From: Nocardioides sediminis
Lineage (GTDB): Bacteria; Actinomycetota; Actinomycetes; Propionibacteriales; Nocardioidaceae
DNA length: 64,000 nucleotides
Direction of reading: 5' to 3'
NCBI RefSeq assembly: GCF_003047295.1
Contig: NZ_PZYZ01000001.1
Location: 930,001-994,000, forward strand
Below are positions 52,666 through 61,632 of this stretch, piece by piece (the stretch's first letter is position 1; each line of letters begins with the position of its first letter). The translations under genes and the position numbers were made by a program. The notes below the pieces were generated by a model that ran no database searches, was not told the DNA's origin, and was given only the letters and a program-made list of their open reading frames with translations.

Positions 52666-53186
52666 CGCTGTTCCTCGTACGCCACGGGCGTTCGCTCGTC
52701 GACGCCACCCGTCCCGCCAGCGAGTGGGAGCTCGACCCGGCGGGCTTCGACGCGGTCTGGGAGCTGCGAGAGTCCGGACGCCTGCCCGCCGCCGCGGCGT
52801 GGTTCTCCTCGCCGGAGCCCAAGGCACAGCAGACCTCCCAGCTGCTCACCGACGGGCAGGTCGGCATCGTGGACGAGCTGCGGGAGCACGAGCGGGCAGC
52901 GGGCTGGCTCGGTGACTTCGGCGACCGGGTGCGGGCCGCGTTCGCCGACCCGTCGGTCCCGGCGGCTGCCGGGTGGGAGCCCCTGGACGCGACGCGCGGG
53001 CGCCTCCTCCCCGCCGTGCGCCGCATCCTCGACGTGCACCCGGCGACGCAGGACGTCGTGCTGGTCGGGCACGGCACTGCGTGGACGCTGCTGGTGTCCG
53101 AGCTGACAGGGCGGGAGCCTGACCTGGTGAGGTGGGCGTCACTCGGCATGCCCGACCTGATCGAGGTCCCCGCGGTCCTACGATGA
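52662..53186 (+). CDS. Histidine phosphatase family protein
   Basis: 174 residues from ATG 52662. LFLVRHGRSLVDATRPASEW carries the catalytic RHG at the N-terminus; FSSPEPKAQQTSQLL, the second Glu region, and VVLVGHGTAWTLLV with the second catalytic His complete the phosphoglycerate-mutase-like fold. Mutase or small-molecule phosphatase; substrate unknown. It overlaps the reductase gene upstream. Confidence 0.88.
   Translation: MTLFLVRHGRSLVDATRPASEWELDPAGFDAVWELRESGRLPAAAAWFSSPEPKAQQTSQLLTDGQVGIVDELREHERAAGWLGDFGDRVRAAFADPSVPAAAGWEPLDATRGRLLPAVRRILDVHPATQDVVLVGHGTAWTLLVSELTGREPDLVRWASLGMPDLIEVPAVLR
53179..53184 (+). promoter_or_regulatory. -10 hexamer (TACGAT), probable leaderless start
   Basis: TACGAT ends six bases before ATG 53191 and lies at the end of the phosphatase gene. 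The small membrane-protein gene may have its own promoter. Confidence 0.45.
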
Positions 53187-53190
53187 GGCC

Positions 53191-53553
53191 ATGAGCACGC
53201 CGGACACGACCGAGACCCAGGACCGGGTCGAGCCGACCGACGAGCGCGGCTGGTGGCACCGCAGCCACCCCACCTTCGCCGGGATCACCGGCTTCTTCGC
53301 AGGCATGCTGTTCGTGACCGCCCTCCCCGGCGGGTTCGCCGGCCTGCTGAGGCTGTTCGTCTCCGACGAGCGCGCCGCGCGGCTGTTCCCCTTCGTGCTG
53401 GTCGCCCTGGTCCTGCCGGCGGTGCTGCTCGTCAAGCGCAAGACCCGTCGGTTCGGCATCTTCATGGTCATCGGCATGGTGATCACCGCGCTGGTCGTGC
53501 TGGGCGTCGCCTCGCTGGTCGTCTGGTTCATGGTCCAGTACGACGTCGAGTGA
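53191..53553 (+). CDS. Small membrane protein, unknown function
   Basis: 120 residues from ATG 53191. A charged N-terminus (residues 1-30, ending WWHRSHP) is followed by three membrane segments: GITGFFAGMLFVTALPGGFAGLL, LFPFVLVALVLPAVLLV and IFMVIGMVITALVVLGVASLVVWFM. No family recognised. It is convergent with the minus-strand glycerol kinase, 12 bp apart. Confidence 0.7.
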   Translation: MSTPDTTETQDRVEPTDERGWWHRSHPTFAGITGFFAGMLFVTALPGGFAGLLRLFVSDERAARLFPFVLVALVLPAVLLVKRKTRRFGIFMVIGMVITALVVLGVASLVVWFMVQYDVE

Positions 53554-53565
53554 GCGCCCGGGGGC

Positions 53566-55077
53566 TCAGGCCTCCGCGGCCCAGTCCAGCGTCCGCGCCA
53601 CCGCCCGGTCCCACTCCGCCCGTCCCCGGCGGCGCGAGCCCTCGCTCATCGTGGGCTCCCACATCGCGGCCCGGCGCCAGTTGGCCCGCAGCCCCTCGAG
53701 GTCTGGCCAGTAGCCGACCGCCAGCCCCGCGGCGTACGCCGCCCCGAGGGAGACCGACTCGGAGACCAGCGGCCGCTCGACGGGCACGTCCAGCACGTCG
53801 GCCACCATCTGCATGAGCAGGTGGTTGGACGTCATCCCGCCGTCCACGCGCAACGTCGCGAAGTCCATCCCGGAGTCCGCCACCATCGCCTCCACGACCT
53901 CCGCGCTCTGCCAGGCGGTCGCCTCGAGGACGGCGCGGGCCAGGTGCGCGCGGGTGACGTACGACGTCAGCCCCACCACGACGCCGCGGGCGTCCGGCTG
54001 CCAGTGCGGGGCGAAGAGGCCGGCGAAGGCCGGCACGATGTAGCAGCCGCCGTTGTCGTCGACCCGACGCGCCAGCGTCTCGATCTCCGGTGCGGAGCTG
54101 ATCATCTCCAGCGCGTCCCGGAACCACTGGACGAGCGCCCCGGCGACCGCGATGGACCCCTCGGTGGCGTACTGCGCCGGCTGGTCGTCGAGCGCGAACG
54201 CGACGGTGGAGATCAGGCCGCGGGAGGAGGGGGCGATCGTGCTGCCGGTGTTCATCAGGAGGAACGCGCCGGTCCCGTAGGTGCACTTGGCCTCGCCCTC
54301 GGCGAAGCAGGTCTGTCCGAAGAGCGCCGCCTGCTGGTCGCCGAAGGCGCCCCCGATGGGCACGCCCGGCAGGCCGACGGTGCAGGTGCCATAGACCTGT
54401 GCGTTGGGCCGGATCTCCGGCAGCAGCTCCTCGGGGATGTCCAGCACGTCGAGCAGCCTGCGGTCCCACTCCAGGGTGTGGATGTCCATCAGCAGGGTGC
54501 GGCTGGCGTTGGTGACGTCGGTGACGTGCACGCCGCCGTCGGGACCGCCCGTCAGGTTCCAGATCAGCCAGCTCTCGACGGTGCCGAAGGCCAGCTCGCC
54601 GGTGCGGGCGCGCCGCTGCAGGCCCGGGACGTGGTCCAGCAGCCACCGCAGCCGCGGCGCGGCGAAGTAGCCGGCGGGCTCGAGGCCGCACACCTCCTGG
54701 AACAGCCCGGCCTGCGGGCTGTGCTGCAGCTGGCTGACGATGTCGGCGGTCCGGGTGTCCTGCCAGGTGATGGCCGGGGCGACGGGGCGTCCCGTGGACC
54801 GGTCCCACACGATCGTGGTCTCCCGCTGGTTGGCGATGCCCAGGCTCGCCACGTCCCCGACCTCGAGCCCGGCCACGTCCAGGGCCTCGGGGAGCACGCG
54901 GAGGGTGTTGGCCCAGATCTCGGTGGGGTCGTGCTCGGCCCAGCCCGGCTCGGGGTAGAGCTGGGCGTGCTCGTGCTGGGCGACCGAGACCATCCGGCCG
55001 CCGTGGTCGAAGACCAGGCAGCGCGTGGACGTGGTGCCCTGGTCGAGGGCCGCGACGTAGCGGCTGCGACCGCTCAC
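53566..55077 (-). CDS. glpK: Glycerol kinase, first copy
   Basis: 503 residues from GTG 55077, overlapping the regulator stop (GTGA). FGGY kinase with the phosphate-binding [51 protein letters not shown] and YGTGAFLLMNTGS, and the C-terminal ATPase part [21 protein letters not shown]. It converts glycerol to glycerol-3-phosphate. It is clearly related to the plus-strand copy at 56.9 kb but differs at many positions (for example AKCTYGTG versus AKNTYGTG), so the two are old paralogues, not a recent duplication. Cotranscribed with the IclR-type regulator. Confidence 0.93.
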   Translation of the reverse strand: MSGRSRYVAALDQGTTSTRCLVFDHGGRMVSVAQHEHAQLYPEPGWAEHDPTEIWANTLRVLPEALDVAGLEVGDVASLGIANQRETTIVWDRSTGRPVAPAITWQDTRTADIVSQLQHSPQAGLFQEVCGLEPAGYFAAPRLRWLLDHVPGLQRRARTGELAFGTVESWLIWNLTGGPDGGVHVTDVTNASRTLLMDIHTLEWDRRLLDVLDIPEELLPEIRPNAQVYGTCTVGLPGVPIGGAFGDQQAALFGQTCFAEGEAKCTYGTGAFLLMNTGSTIAPSSRGLISTVAFALDDQPAQYATEGSIAVAGALVQWFRDALEMISSAPEIETLARRVDDNGGCYIVPAFAGLFAPHWQPDARGVVVGLTSYVTRAHLARAVLEATAWQSAEVVEAMVADSGMDFATLRVDGGMTSNHLLMQMVADVLDVPVERPLVSESVSLGAAYAAGLAVGYWPDLEGLRANWRRAAMWEPTMSEGSRRRGRAEWDRAVARTLDWAAEA

Positions 55078-55832
55078 AGCACGTCCCGCAGCGTGCCGGC
55101 GGTCGCCTGTGCCGCGCCGACGACCTGCTCGACCAGCCCGTCGTGGGGCGCGCCGGAGGCCTGCAGGACGCGGTCCCGGGGGCCGACGACGGCGATGGCC
55201 CCCACCCCGATCCCGGCGTGCTGGCAGATCGGAGCCGCGACCCCGGCGGTCCCGGGGGTGAGGGCGCCGTCGACCCCCGCCCACCCCAGCCGGCGTGCCT
55301 GGCGCATCGCACGCGCCAGCGCGACGCCCGTGGTGGGCGTGCTCGGCGTGTACGCCGTGAGCTCGAGCTCGTGGATGCGGGCGGCGCTGGGGGACCAGGC
55401 GAGCAGGGCGTGTCCCAGGGCGGTGGCGTGAGCCGGCTGCAGCTCGCCGACCCGCAGCCTCTGCGGGGAGCCGTCGGGCCGGAAGACGTGGGCGATGAGC
55501 TCCACGGAGGGTCCACGGAGCACGCCGACCTGCACCTCGAGGCCGGTGCGGGCCGCGAGGCCGTCGGCCCAGTTGGTCACCCGGGACCGGAGCAGGTGGG
55601 GGTCGAGGTGCCGGCCGAGCGCCGAGAGCCCGGTCCCGAGCGAGTAGGCGCCGGTCTCGGGCTGCTGCTCGACGAAGCCCACGTCGCACAGGGTGCGCAC
55701 GATGCCGTGGGTCGTGGTCTTGGGGAGGTCCAGGATCCGTGCGAGCTCGCCGAGCGGGACGGGCTCGGCCACCGCGCCGAGGACGTGCAGGGCAGCGGCG
55801 GCACGCTCGATGGACTGGATGGCTCGGGGCAC
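55074..55832 (-). CDS. IclR-family regulator of glycerol genes (GylR-like)
   Basis: 252 residues from GTG 55832. The winged helix-turn-helix is IQSIERAAAALHVLGAVAEPVPLGELARILDLPKTTTHGIVRTL; the IclR effector domain follows (VLRGPSVELIAHVF, HATALGHALLAWSP, GVDGALTPGTAGVAAPI). TAGCCT seven bases upstream suggests a leaderless message. In Streptomyces the IclR-type GylR controls the glycerol operon. Here it sits between two glycerol-kinase operons, and an operator-like palindrome lies in front of glpF. It probably represses both until glycerol or glycerol-3-phosphate is present. Confidence 0.87.
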   Translation of the reverse strand: MPRAIQSIERAAAALHVLGAVAEPVPLGELARILDLPKTTTHGIVRTLCDVGFVEQQPETGAYSLGTGLSALGRHLDPHLLRSRVTNWADGLAARTGLEVQVGVLRGPSVELIAHVFRPDGSPQRLRVGELQPAHATALGHALLAWSPSAARIHELELTAYTPSTPTTGVALARAMRQARRLGWAGVDGALTPGTAGVAAPICQHAGIGVGAIAVVGPRDRVLQASGAPHDGLVEQVVGAAQATAGTLRDVL

Positions 55833-55839
55833 GTGCGAC

Positions 55840-55845
55840 AGGCTA
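55840..55845 (-). promoter_or_regulatory. -10 hexamer (TAGCCT) of the regulator-glpK unit
   Basis: On the minus strand TAGCCT ends seven bases before GTG 55832. It gives a leaderless start for the regulator and the first glpK. Confidence 0.5.
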
Positions 55846-55895
55846 TGAGCCCTGTCCAGTGCCCCCGGGAGGCTGCGTTCGACATCGTCGTGCCT

Positions 55896-55916
55896 CCGTT
55901 CGCCATGGCCGAACGG
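55896..55916. promoter_or_regulatory. Candidate IclR-type operator
   Basis: CCGTTCG (55896-55902) and CGAACGG (55910-55916) form an inverted repeat around a near-palindromic CCATGGC. The resulting TTCG-CCATGG-CGAA core is the kind of 15-bp palindrome bound by IclR regulators. A degenerate copy (GTTCGACATCGTCG, 55878-55891) lies just upstream. Both are between the divergent regulator and glpF starts. Confidence 0.55.
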
Positions 55917-55999
55917 TCGGGGTGGCCTACGGCGACCTGCTCCACCAGCCTGTGACGGGTGCCACACCCGTGGCGCGTTCCTTTCTCAGGAGGAGTCGC

Positions 56000-56836
56000 A
56001 TGACCACCAGGAACAGACAGCTCGTGGGCGAGCTGTGCGCCGAGTTCGCCGGGACGATGATCCTGATCCTCTTCGGCGTCGGCGTCGTCGCCCAGGTCGT
56101 CACGAGCGAGGACGGCAGCCTCGGCGACCACGACTCCATCGCCTGGGCCTGGGGGCTCGGCGTGACCCTCGGCGTCTACGTCGCGGCTCGGCTGTCGGGC
56201 GCCCACCTCAACCCGGCGGTGACGGTCGCGCTCGCCGCCTTCACCGACTTCGAGTGGCGCAAGGTCCTGCCGTACTCGGTGGCCCAGACCGCCGGCGCCT
56301 TCGTCGCCGCCCTCGTCGTCCGGGTGGGCTACGACGACCTGATCTCCGCGGTCGACCCGGGCCACACCATCGCGACCCAGGGCATCTTCTCCACGCTGCC
56401 CGGCAACGGCGGTGCCGACGTCAGCATCCAGACGGCCTTCTTCGACCAGGTGGTCGGCACGGCGATCCTCGTCTTCGTGATCTTCGCGCTGACCTCGGCG
56501 TGGAACAACCCGCCCTTGGCCAACCTCGGACCGGTCGTCGTGGGACTGCTGGTCGTCGCCATCGGGATGGCCTGGGGCGCCAACGCCGGCTACGCGATCA
56601 ACCCGGCCCGTGACTTCGGGCCCCGGATGGCGTCACTGATCACCGGCTACGGCGGCGCCATGAGCGACCAGAACGGCAACTTGTACTTCTGGCTCCCCAT
56701 CGTGGCGCCGATCATCGGCGGCCTCGTCGGCGGTGCGCTGTTCAAGGTGCTCATCGGCATGCACCTCACGCCGACCGACGAGCCCGAGCCCGAGGTCGTC
56801 GTGAGCGAGCCCGTCGCGCAGGAGCCGCGAGCCTGA
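56000..56836 (+). CDS. glpF: Glycerol facilitator (aquaglyceroporin)
   Basis: 278 residues from ATG 56000 with a perfect AGGAGG at 55989-55994. MIP fold with both NPA boxes: [17 protein letters not shown] and [18 protein letters not shown]; the DFGPR after the second box (Asp rather than Ser) is typical of glycerol channels. A Pro/Glu-rich C-terminal tail of about 25 residues is cytoplasmic. It lets glycerol in for the kinase encoded next, with a 53-bp gap. Confidence 0.95.
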   Translation: MTTRNRQLVGELCAEFAGTMILILFGVGVVAQVVTSEDGSLGDHDSIAWAWGLGVTLGVYVAARLSGAHLNPAVTVALAAFTDFEWRKVLPYSVAQTAGAFVAALVVRVGYDDLISAVDPGHTIATQGIFSTLPGNGGADVSIQTAFFDQVVGTAILVFVIFALTSAWNNPPLANLGPVVVGLLVVAIGMAWGANAGYAINPARDFGPRMASLITGYGGAMSDQNGNLYFWLPIVAPIIGGLVGGALFKVLIGMHLTPTDEPEPEVVVSEPVAQEPRA

Positions 56837-56889
56837 CCATCCGACCCGAGCACACCCCACGACCACCGAGCACCACAGAGGAGAAGCAC

Positions 56890-58407
56890 ATGTCCACCTA
56901 CGTCGGAGCAGTAGACCAGGGAACGACCAGCACCCGCTTCATGATCTTCGACCACGCGGGGGAGGAGGTGGCGCGCCACCAGCTCGAGCACGAGCAGGTC
57001 ATGCCCCAGGCCGGGTGGGTCGAGCACGACCCGGTCGAGATCTGGGAGCGGACCAGCTCGGTGATCCAGACCGCGCTGCGCAAGGCCGGGCTGACCCACG
57101 AGGACCTCGCCGCGGTCGGCATCACCAACCAGCGCGAGACGACCGTGGTGTGGGACCGGCGCACCGGCAGGCCCCTCTACAACGCGATCGTCTGGCAGGA
57201 CACCCGCACCGACCGGATCGCGTCCAAGCTGGAGCGCGACGGCCACGGCGACCTGATCCGCGAGCGCGCCGGCCTGCCGCCCGCGACGTACTTCTCCGGC
57301 GGCAAGATCCAGTGGATCTTGGAGAACGTCGACGGCGCCCGCGAGGCCGCCGAGAACGGGGACGCCGTCTTCGGCACCACCGACTCGTGGCTGATCTGGA
57401 ACCTCACCGGTGGCGTCGACGGGGGCGTCCACGTCACCGACGTGACCAACGCCAGCCGCACCATGCTGATGGACCTCGAGACGTGCGAGTGGGACGACGA
57501 GCTGCTCGCCCTCTTCGACGTCCCGCGCGCCATGCTCCCCGAGATCAAGTCGTCGAGCTGTCCCGAGGGCTACGGCACGACCCGCGCCGACGGGCCGTTC
57601 CGCGGCGAGGTGCCGCTGACCGGCATCCTCGGCGACCAGCAGGCGGCCACCGTCGGGCAGGTCTGCTTCGAGCCGGGCGAGGCCAAGAACACGTACGGCA
57701 CCGGCAACTTCATGCTGCTCAACACCGGCACGGAGCTCGTCCGCTCCAAGAACGGGCTGCTGACCACCGTCTGCTACCGGTTCGGCGACGACGCCCCGGT
57801 CTACGCCCTCGAGGGCTCGATCGCCGTCACCGGGTCGGCCGTCCAGTGGCTGCGCGACCAGCTCGGCATCATCTCCGGGGCGTCGCAGAGCGAGTCGCTC
57901 GCCCGCCAGGTCGAGGACAACGGCGGCGTCTACTTCGTGCCCGCCTTCTCCGGCCTCTTCGCGCCCCACTGGCGCTCGGACGCGCGGGGGGCGATCGTCG
58001 GGCTCTCGCGCTACAACACCAACGCCCACGTGGCCCGGGCCACCCTGGAGGCGATCTGCTACCAGAGCAAGGACGTCGCCGACGCGATGGAGCAGGACTC
58101 GGGCGTCCGGCTCGAGGTGCTGAAGGTGGACGGGGGAGTGACCGCCAACGAGCTGTGCATGCAGATCCAGGCCGACGTCCTCGGCGTGGACGTCAGCCGT
58201 CCGGTGCTGGCGGAGACCACGTGCCTCGGTGCGGCGTACGCGGCCGGCCTGGCGGTCGGGTTCTGGAAGGACACCGACGAGCTGCGCCAGAACTGGAACG
58301 AGGGGAAGCGCTGGTCCCCGCAGTGGGACGACGAGCAGCGCTCCACCGGTCATGCACAGTGGACGAAGGCCGTCACCCGGACGCTGGACTGGGTGGACGT
58401 CGACTAG
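56890..58407 (+). CDS. glpK: Glycerol kinase, second copy
   Basis: 505 residues from ATG 56890. Motifs: [27 protein letters not shown] region, [53 protein letters not shown], and [20 protein letters not shown]. Catalyses ATP-dependent phosphorylation of glycerol. It is the copy in the classical glpF-glpK-glpD order and is probably the main enzyme. The minus-strand paralogue lies 1.8 kb away. Confidence 0.96.
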   Translation: MSTYVGAVDQGTTSTRFMIFDHAGEEVARHQLEHEQVMPQAGWVEHDPVEIWERTSSVIQTALRKAGLTHEDLAAVGITNQRETTVVWDRRTGRPLYNAIVWQDTRTDRIASKLERDGHGDLIRERAGLPPATYFSGGKIQWILENVDGAREAAENGDAVFGTTDSWLIWNLTGGVDGGVHVTDVTNASRTMLMDLETCEWDDELLALFDVPRAMLPEIKSSSCPEGYGTTRADGPFRGEVPLTGILGDQQAATVGQVCFEPGEAKNTYGTGNFMLLNTGTELVRSKNGLLTTVCYRFGDDAPVYALEGSIAVTGSAVQWLRDQLGIISGASQSESLARQVEDNGGVYFVPAFSGLFAPHWRSDARGAIVGLSRYNTNAHVARATLEAICYQSKDVADAMEQDSGVRLEVLKVDGGVTANELCMQIQADVLGVDVSRPVLAETTCLGAAYAAGLAVGFWKDTDELRQNWNEGKRWSPQWDDEQRSTGHAQWTKAVTRTLDWVDVD

Positions 58408-58457
58408 GGCCCGTCCCGCGACCCCGGCTCCCCCCGCTCCCCCAGAGAGGCACCCCC

Positions 58458-60173
58458 ATGCGATCCGTCCCGTTGTCCCCCCAGTCCCGTCAGGCGTCCC
58501 TCGACGCGATGGCCACCGAGCACCTCGACGTCCTGGTGGTCGGCGGCGGCGTCGTCGGCGGCGGGGCCGCGCTCGACGCGGCGACGAGAGGCCTGCGCGT
58601 CGGCCTGGTGGAGGCCCGGGACTTCGCCTCGGGCACCTCGAGCAGGTCGAGCAAGCTCGTCCACGGCGGGCTCCGCTACCTCGAGATGCTCGACTTCGGC
58701 CTGGTGGCGGAGGCGCTCAAGGAGCGGGGCCTGCTGATCCAGGAGCTCGCTCCGCACCTGGTGCGGCCGGTCCCGTTCCTCTACCCGTTGCGGCACCGCG
58801 GGTGGGAGCGCCTGTACGCCGGGGCCGGGGTCGCGCTGTACGACGCGATGTCCCGGGTGTCCGGCCGGGCCGGGGTGCCGCTCCACCGGCACCTCACCCG
58901 GCGCGGTGCCCGGCGCCTGGTGCCGGCCCTCCGCAAGGACGCGCTCGTCGGCGCGCTGCAGTACTACGACGCGCAGGTCGACGACGCCCGGCACACGATG
59001 TTCCTGTCGCGCACCGCCGCGGCGTACGGCGCGCACGTGGCGTCGCGGGCGCGGGTCGTGGAGCTGACCCGCGAGGGGGAGCGGGTCACCGGCGCGGTGA
59101 TCCGCGACCTCGAGAGCGGCACCACCATCACCGTGCGGGCCAGGCAGGTCATCAACGCCACGGGCGTGTGGACCGACGAGACGCAGGCGTTGGCGGGCCA
59201 GCGCGGGGACTTCAAGGTGCGCGCGAGCAAGGGGGTGCACCTGGTCGTGCCCAAGGACCGCATCCGCTCCGAGACCGGCCTGATCCTGCGCACGGAGAAG
59301 TCGGTCCTGTTCGTGATCCCGTGGGGTCGCCACTGGATCATCGGCACCACCGACACCGACTGGGAGCTGGACAAGGCGCACCCGGCGGCCAGCGAGGCCG
59401 ACATCGACTACCTGCTCGACCACGTCAACGACGTGCTCGAGGTCCCCCTGACCCGCGCGGACGTGGAGGGCGTGTACGCCGGCCTGCGCCCGCTGCTCCA
59501 GGGCGAGTCCGAGGCCACCTCCAAGCTCTCCCGCGAGCACGCCGTGGGCCATCCCGCCCCGGGCCTCGTGGTGGTGGCGGGCGGCAAGTACACGACGTAC
59601 CGGGTCATGGCCAAGGACGTGGTCGACGAGGCGGTCTTCGGGCTCCAGGACCTCGACCGCCGCGTCCCGCCGTCGACCACCGAGAAGGTGCCGCTGCTCG
59701 GCGCGGACGGCTACCAGGCCCTGTGGAACTCCCGGCACCGGCTGGCCGGCGACTCCGGGCTCCACGTGGTGCGCATCGAGCACCTCCTGCGGCGCTACGG
59801 GACGCTCGTCCACGAGCTGCTCGCGATGGTCGAGGAGGACCCGTCGCTCGGCGAACCCCTGACCGGTGCGGACGAGTACCTGCGCGTGGAGGTGGTGTAC
59901 GCCGCCAGCCACGAGGGCGCGCGGCACCTCGACGACGTCCTCACCCGGCGTACGCGCATCTCCATCGAGACCTTCGACCGTGGGCTCGGAGCGATGGAGG
60001 AGGCGGCCGCCCTGATGGGGCCCGTCCTCGGGTGGAGCGAGGGGCAGGTCAAGCTCGAGATCGAGCACTACCGGGCCCGGGTGACCGCCGAGCGGGAGAG
60101 CCAGGAGCAGCCCGACGACGAGACGGCCGACGCCGCGCGACTCGGTGCGCCCGACGTGGTGCCGCTCACCTGA
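58458..60173 (+). CDS. glpD: Glycerol-3-phosphate dehydrogenase (FAD, aerobic)
   Basis: 571 residues from ATG 58458 with GAGAGG upstream. FAD-binding DVLVVGGGVVGGGAALDAATRG and SSRSSKLVHGGLRYLEM are near the start; WIIGTTDTDWELDK and VVAGGKYTTYRVMAKDVVDE are the GlpD core. The C-terminal DAO_C helical domain (RRYGTLVHELLAM, VVYAASHEGARHLDDVLTRRTRI) completes it. It oxidises glycerol-3-phosphate to dihydroxyacetone phosphate and feeds the quinone pool at the membrane. Last gene of the glp operon. Confidence 0.96.
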   Translation: MRSVPLSPQSRQASLDAMATEHLDVLVVGGGVVGGGAALDAATRGLRVGLVEARDFASGTSSRSSKLVHGGLRYLEMLDFGLVAEALKERGLLIQELAPHLVRPVPFLYPLRHRGWERLYAGAGVALYDAMSRVSGRAGVPLHRHLTRRGARRLVPALRKDALVGALQYYDAQVDDARHTMFLSRTAAAYGAHVASRARVVELTREGERVTGAVIRDLESGTTITVRARQVINATGVWTDETQALAGQRGDFKVRASKGVHLVVPKDRIRSETGLILRTEKSVLFVIPWGRHWIIGTTDTDWELDKAHPAASEADIDYLLDHVNDVLEVPLTRADVEGVYAGLRPLLQGESEATSKLSREHAVGHPAPGLVVVAGGKYTTYRVMAKDVVDEAVFGLQDLDRRVPPSTTEKVPLLGADGYQALWNSRHRLAGDSGLHVVRIEHLLRRYGTLVHELLAMVEEDPSLGEPLTGADEYLRVEVVYAASHEGARHLDDVLTRRTRISIETFDRGLGAMEEAAALMGPVLGWSEGQVKLEIEHYRARVTAERESQEQPDDETADAARLGAPDVVPLT

Positions 60174-60236
60174 TCCGCGCGGGCGGTCGTCGCGCATTGG
60201 CCGCGGCCACCCGCCCGGTGGGAGACTGGCGGCCTG

Positions 60237-61370
60237 ATGCCTCCGGAGACCGAACCCGTCAAGACCCTGCCCCTCGTGTTCAACGAGCCGCGCGGCCGCA
60301 AGAAGCCGCCGCGGCACCTCGCCGACCTCGACGAGGCGGGACGCAAGGACCTCCTCACCGAGATGGGCCTGCCCGGCTTCCGGGCCAAGCAGCTCTCGAC
60401 CCACTACTTCGGCCGGCTCGTCGACGACCCCGCCGAGATGACCGACCTCCCGGCCGGCCAGCGCGACGAGCTGGTCGCGGCCCTCCTGCCCGAGCTGATG
60501 ACCCCGCTGCGCACGCAGGAGGCCGACCGGGGCACCACCCGCAAGACGCTGTGGAAGCTCTTCGACGGGGCCCTGGTCGAGTCGGTGCTGATGCGCTACC
60601 CCGACCGCGCCACGGTCTGCGTCTCCAGCCAGGCCGGCTGCGGCATGGCCTGCCCGTTCTGCGCCACCGGACAGGGCGGCCTGCAGCGCAACATGTCCAC
60701 CGCCGAGATCGTCGAGCAGGTGGTCGCCGGGGCGCGGTCGATGGCCCGCGGCGAGGTCCCCGGCGGTCCCGGTCGCGTCTCCAACGTCGTCTTCATGGGG
60801 ATGGGCGAGCCGCTGGCCAACTACAAGGCCGTCATCGGCGCCGTGCGCCGCCTCACCGACGCGTCGCCGGCCGGGCTCGGCATGAGCGCCCGTGGCGTCA
60901 CCGTGTCGACCGTGGGACTCGTGCCGCGCATCAGGCAGCTGACCGAGGAGGGCATCCCGGTCACGCTGGCGCTGAGCCTGCACGCGCCCGACGACGAGCT
61001 GCGCAACGAGCTGGTGCCGATCAACACCCGGTTCTCGGTCGCCGAGACGGTCGAGGCGGCGTGGGACTACGCGCGCGTCACCAAGCGCCGCGTCTCCATC
61101 GAGTACGCCATGATGCGCGGCATCAACGACCAGGCCGAGCGCGCCGACCTGCTGGGCGACGTCCTCAACTCCTACGGCGACTGGGGCTGGGTCCACGTCA
61201 ACCTCATCCCGCTCAACCCGACGCCCGGCTCGAAGTGGACGGCCAGCGACCCCAAGGACGAGCGCGAGTTCGTCCGCCGGCTCGAGGCCAAGGGCATCCC
61301 GACCACGGTCCGGGACACGCGGGGGCGCGAGATCGTCGGCGCCTGCGGGCAGCTCGCCGCCGAAGCCTGA
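60237..61370 (+). CDS. rlmN: Dual-specificity 23S rRNA/tRNA m2A methyltransferase RlmN
   Basis: 377 residues from ATG 60237. Radical-SAM CxxxCxxC is in [14 protein letters not shown] near residue 138; [28 protein letters not shown] and the C-terminal CGQLA with the methyl-carrier Cys are present. It methylates A2503 of 23S rRNA and A37 of some tRNAs. The gene ends in a 66-bp unit that is repeated immediately downstream, stop codon included. It would normally follow cdsA. Confidence 0.95.
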   Translation: MPPETEPVKTLPLVFNEPRGRKKPPRHLADLDEAGRKDLLTEMGLPGFRAKQLSTHYFGRLVDDPAEMTDLPAGQRDELVAALLPELMTPLRTQEADRGTTRKTLWKLFDGALVESVLMRYPDRATVCVSSQAGCGMACPFCATGQGGLQRNMSTAEIVEQVVAGARSMARGEVPGGPGRVSNVVFMGMGEPLANYKAVIGAVRRLTDASPAGLGMSARGVTVSTVGLVPRIRQLTEEGIPVTLALSLHAPDDELRNELVPINTRFSVAETVEAAWDYARVTKRRVSIEYAMMRGINDQAERADLLGDVLNSYGDWGWVHVNLIPLNPTPGSKWTASDPKDEREFVRRLEAKGIPTTVRDTRGREIVGACGQLAAEA

Positions 61371-61513
61371 GCGCACGGAGCGCCAGCGGAGTGGGCGAGG
61401 TGCGAGGTGGCCCTCGCAACCGCCGCCGAAGCCTGAGCGCACGGAGCGCCAGCGGAGTGGGCGAGGTGCGAGGTGGCCCTCGCAACCGCCGCCGAAGCCT
61501 GAGCGCACGGAGC
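61355..61513 (+). repeat. Perfect 66-bp tandem repeat over the rlmN stop codon
   Basis: Units 61355-61420 and 61421-61486 are identical over all 66 bases; a third copy is partial (61487-61513, 27 bases identical). The unit starts in the last codons of rlmN, contains its TGA and continues into non-coding sequence. It holds a hairpin with TGCGAGG/CCTCGCA arms (first at 61401-61418). The copies recreate the last codons (AAEA and stop) twice after the real end. Nothing else is seen up to the next gene at 61633. Confidence 0.95.
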
Positions 61514-61632
61514 ACACGCTGAACCCTGCGTGACGGGAGGGTGGACGCGGTCCGCGAGCGGTCGGCCAGAGTTCACGTGTCGTCCGTGCCGGACGCCCGG
61601 CCCGTTGCCGTGCCGCGCGCACCGTGCGGGTC

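Noticed and set aside
53566..58407. Recent duplication of glycerol kinase
   Set aside because: The two copies differ throughout, including near conserved motifs, so they are old paralogues.
61355..61513. CRISPR or insertion-sequence end
   Set aside because: The copies are head-to-tail without spacers and include coding sequence of rlmN; no transposase is present.
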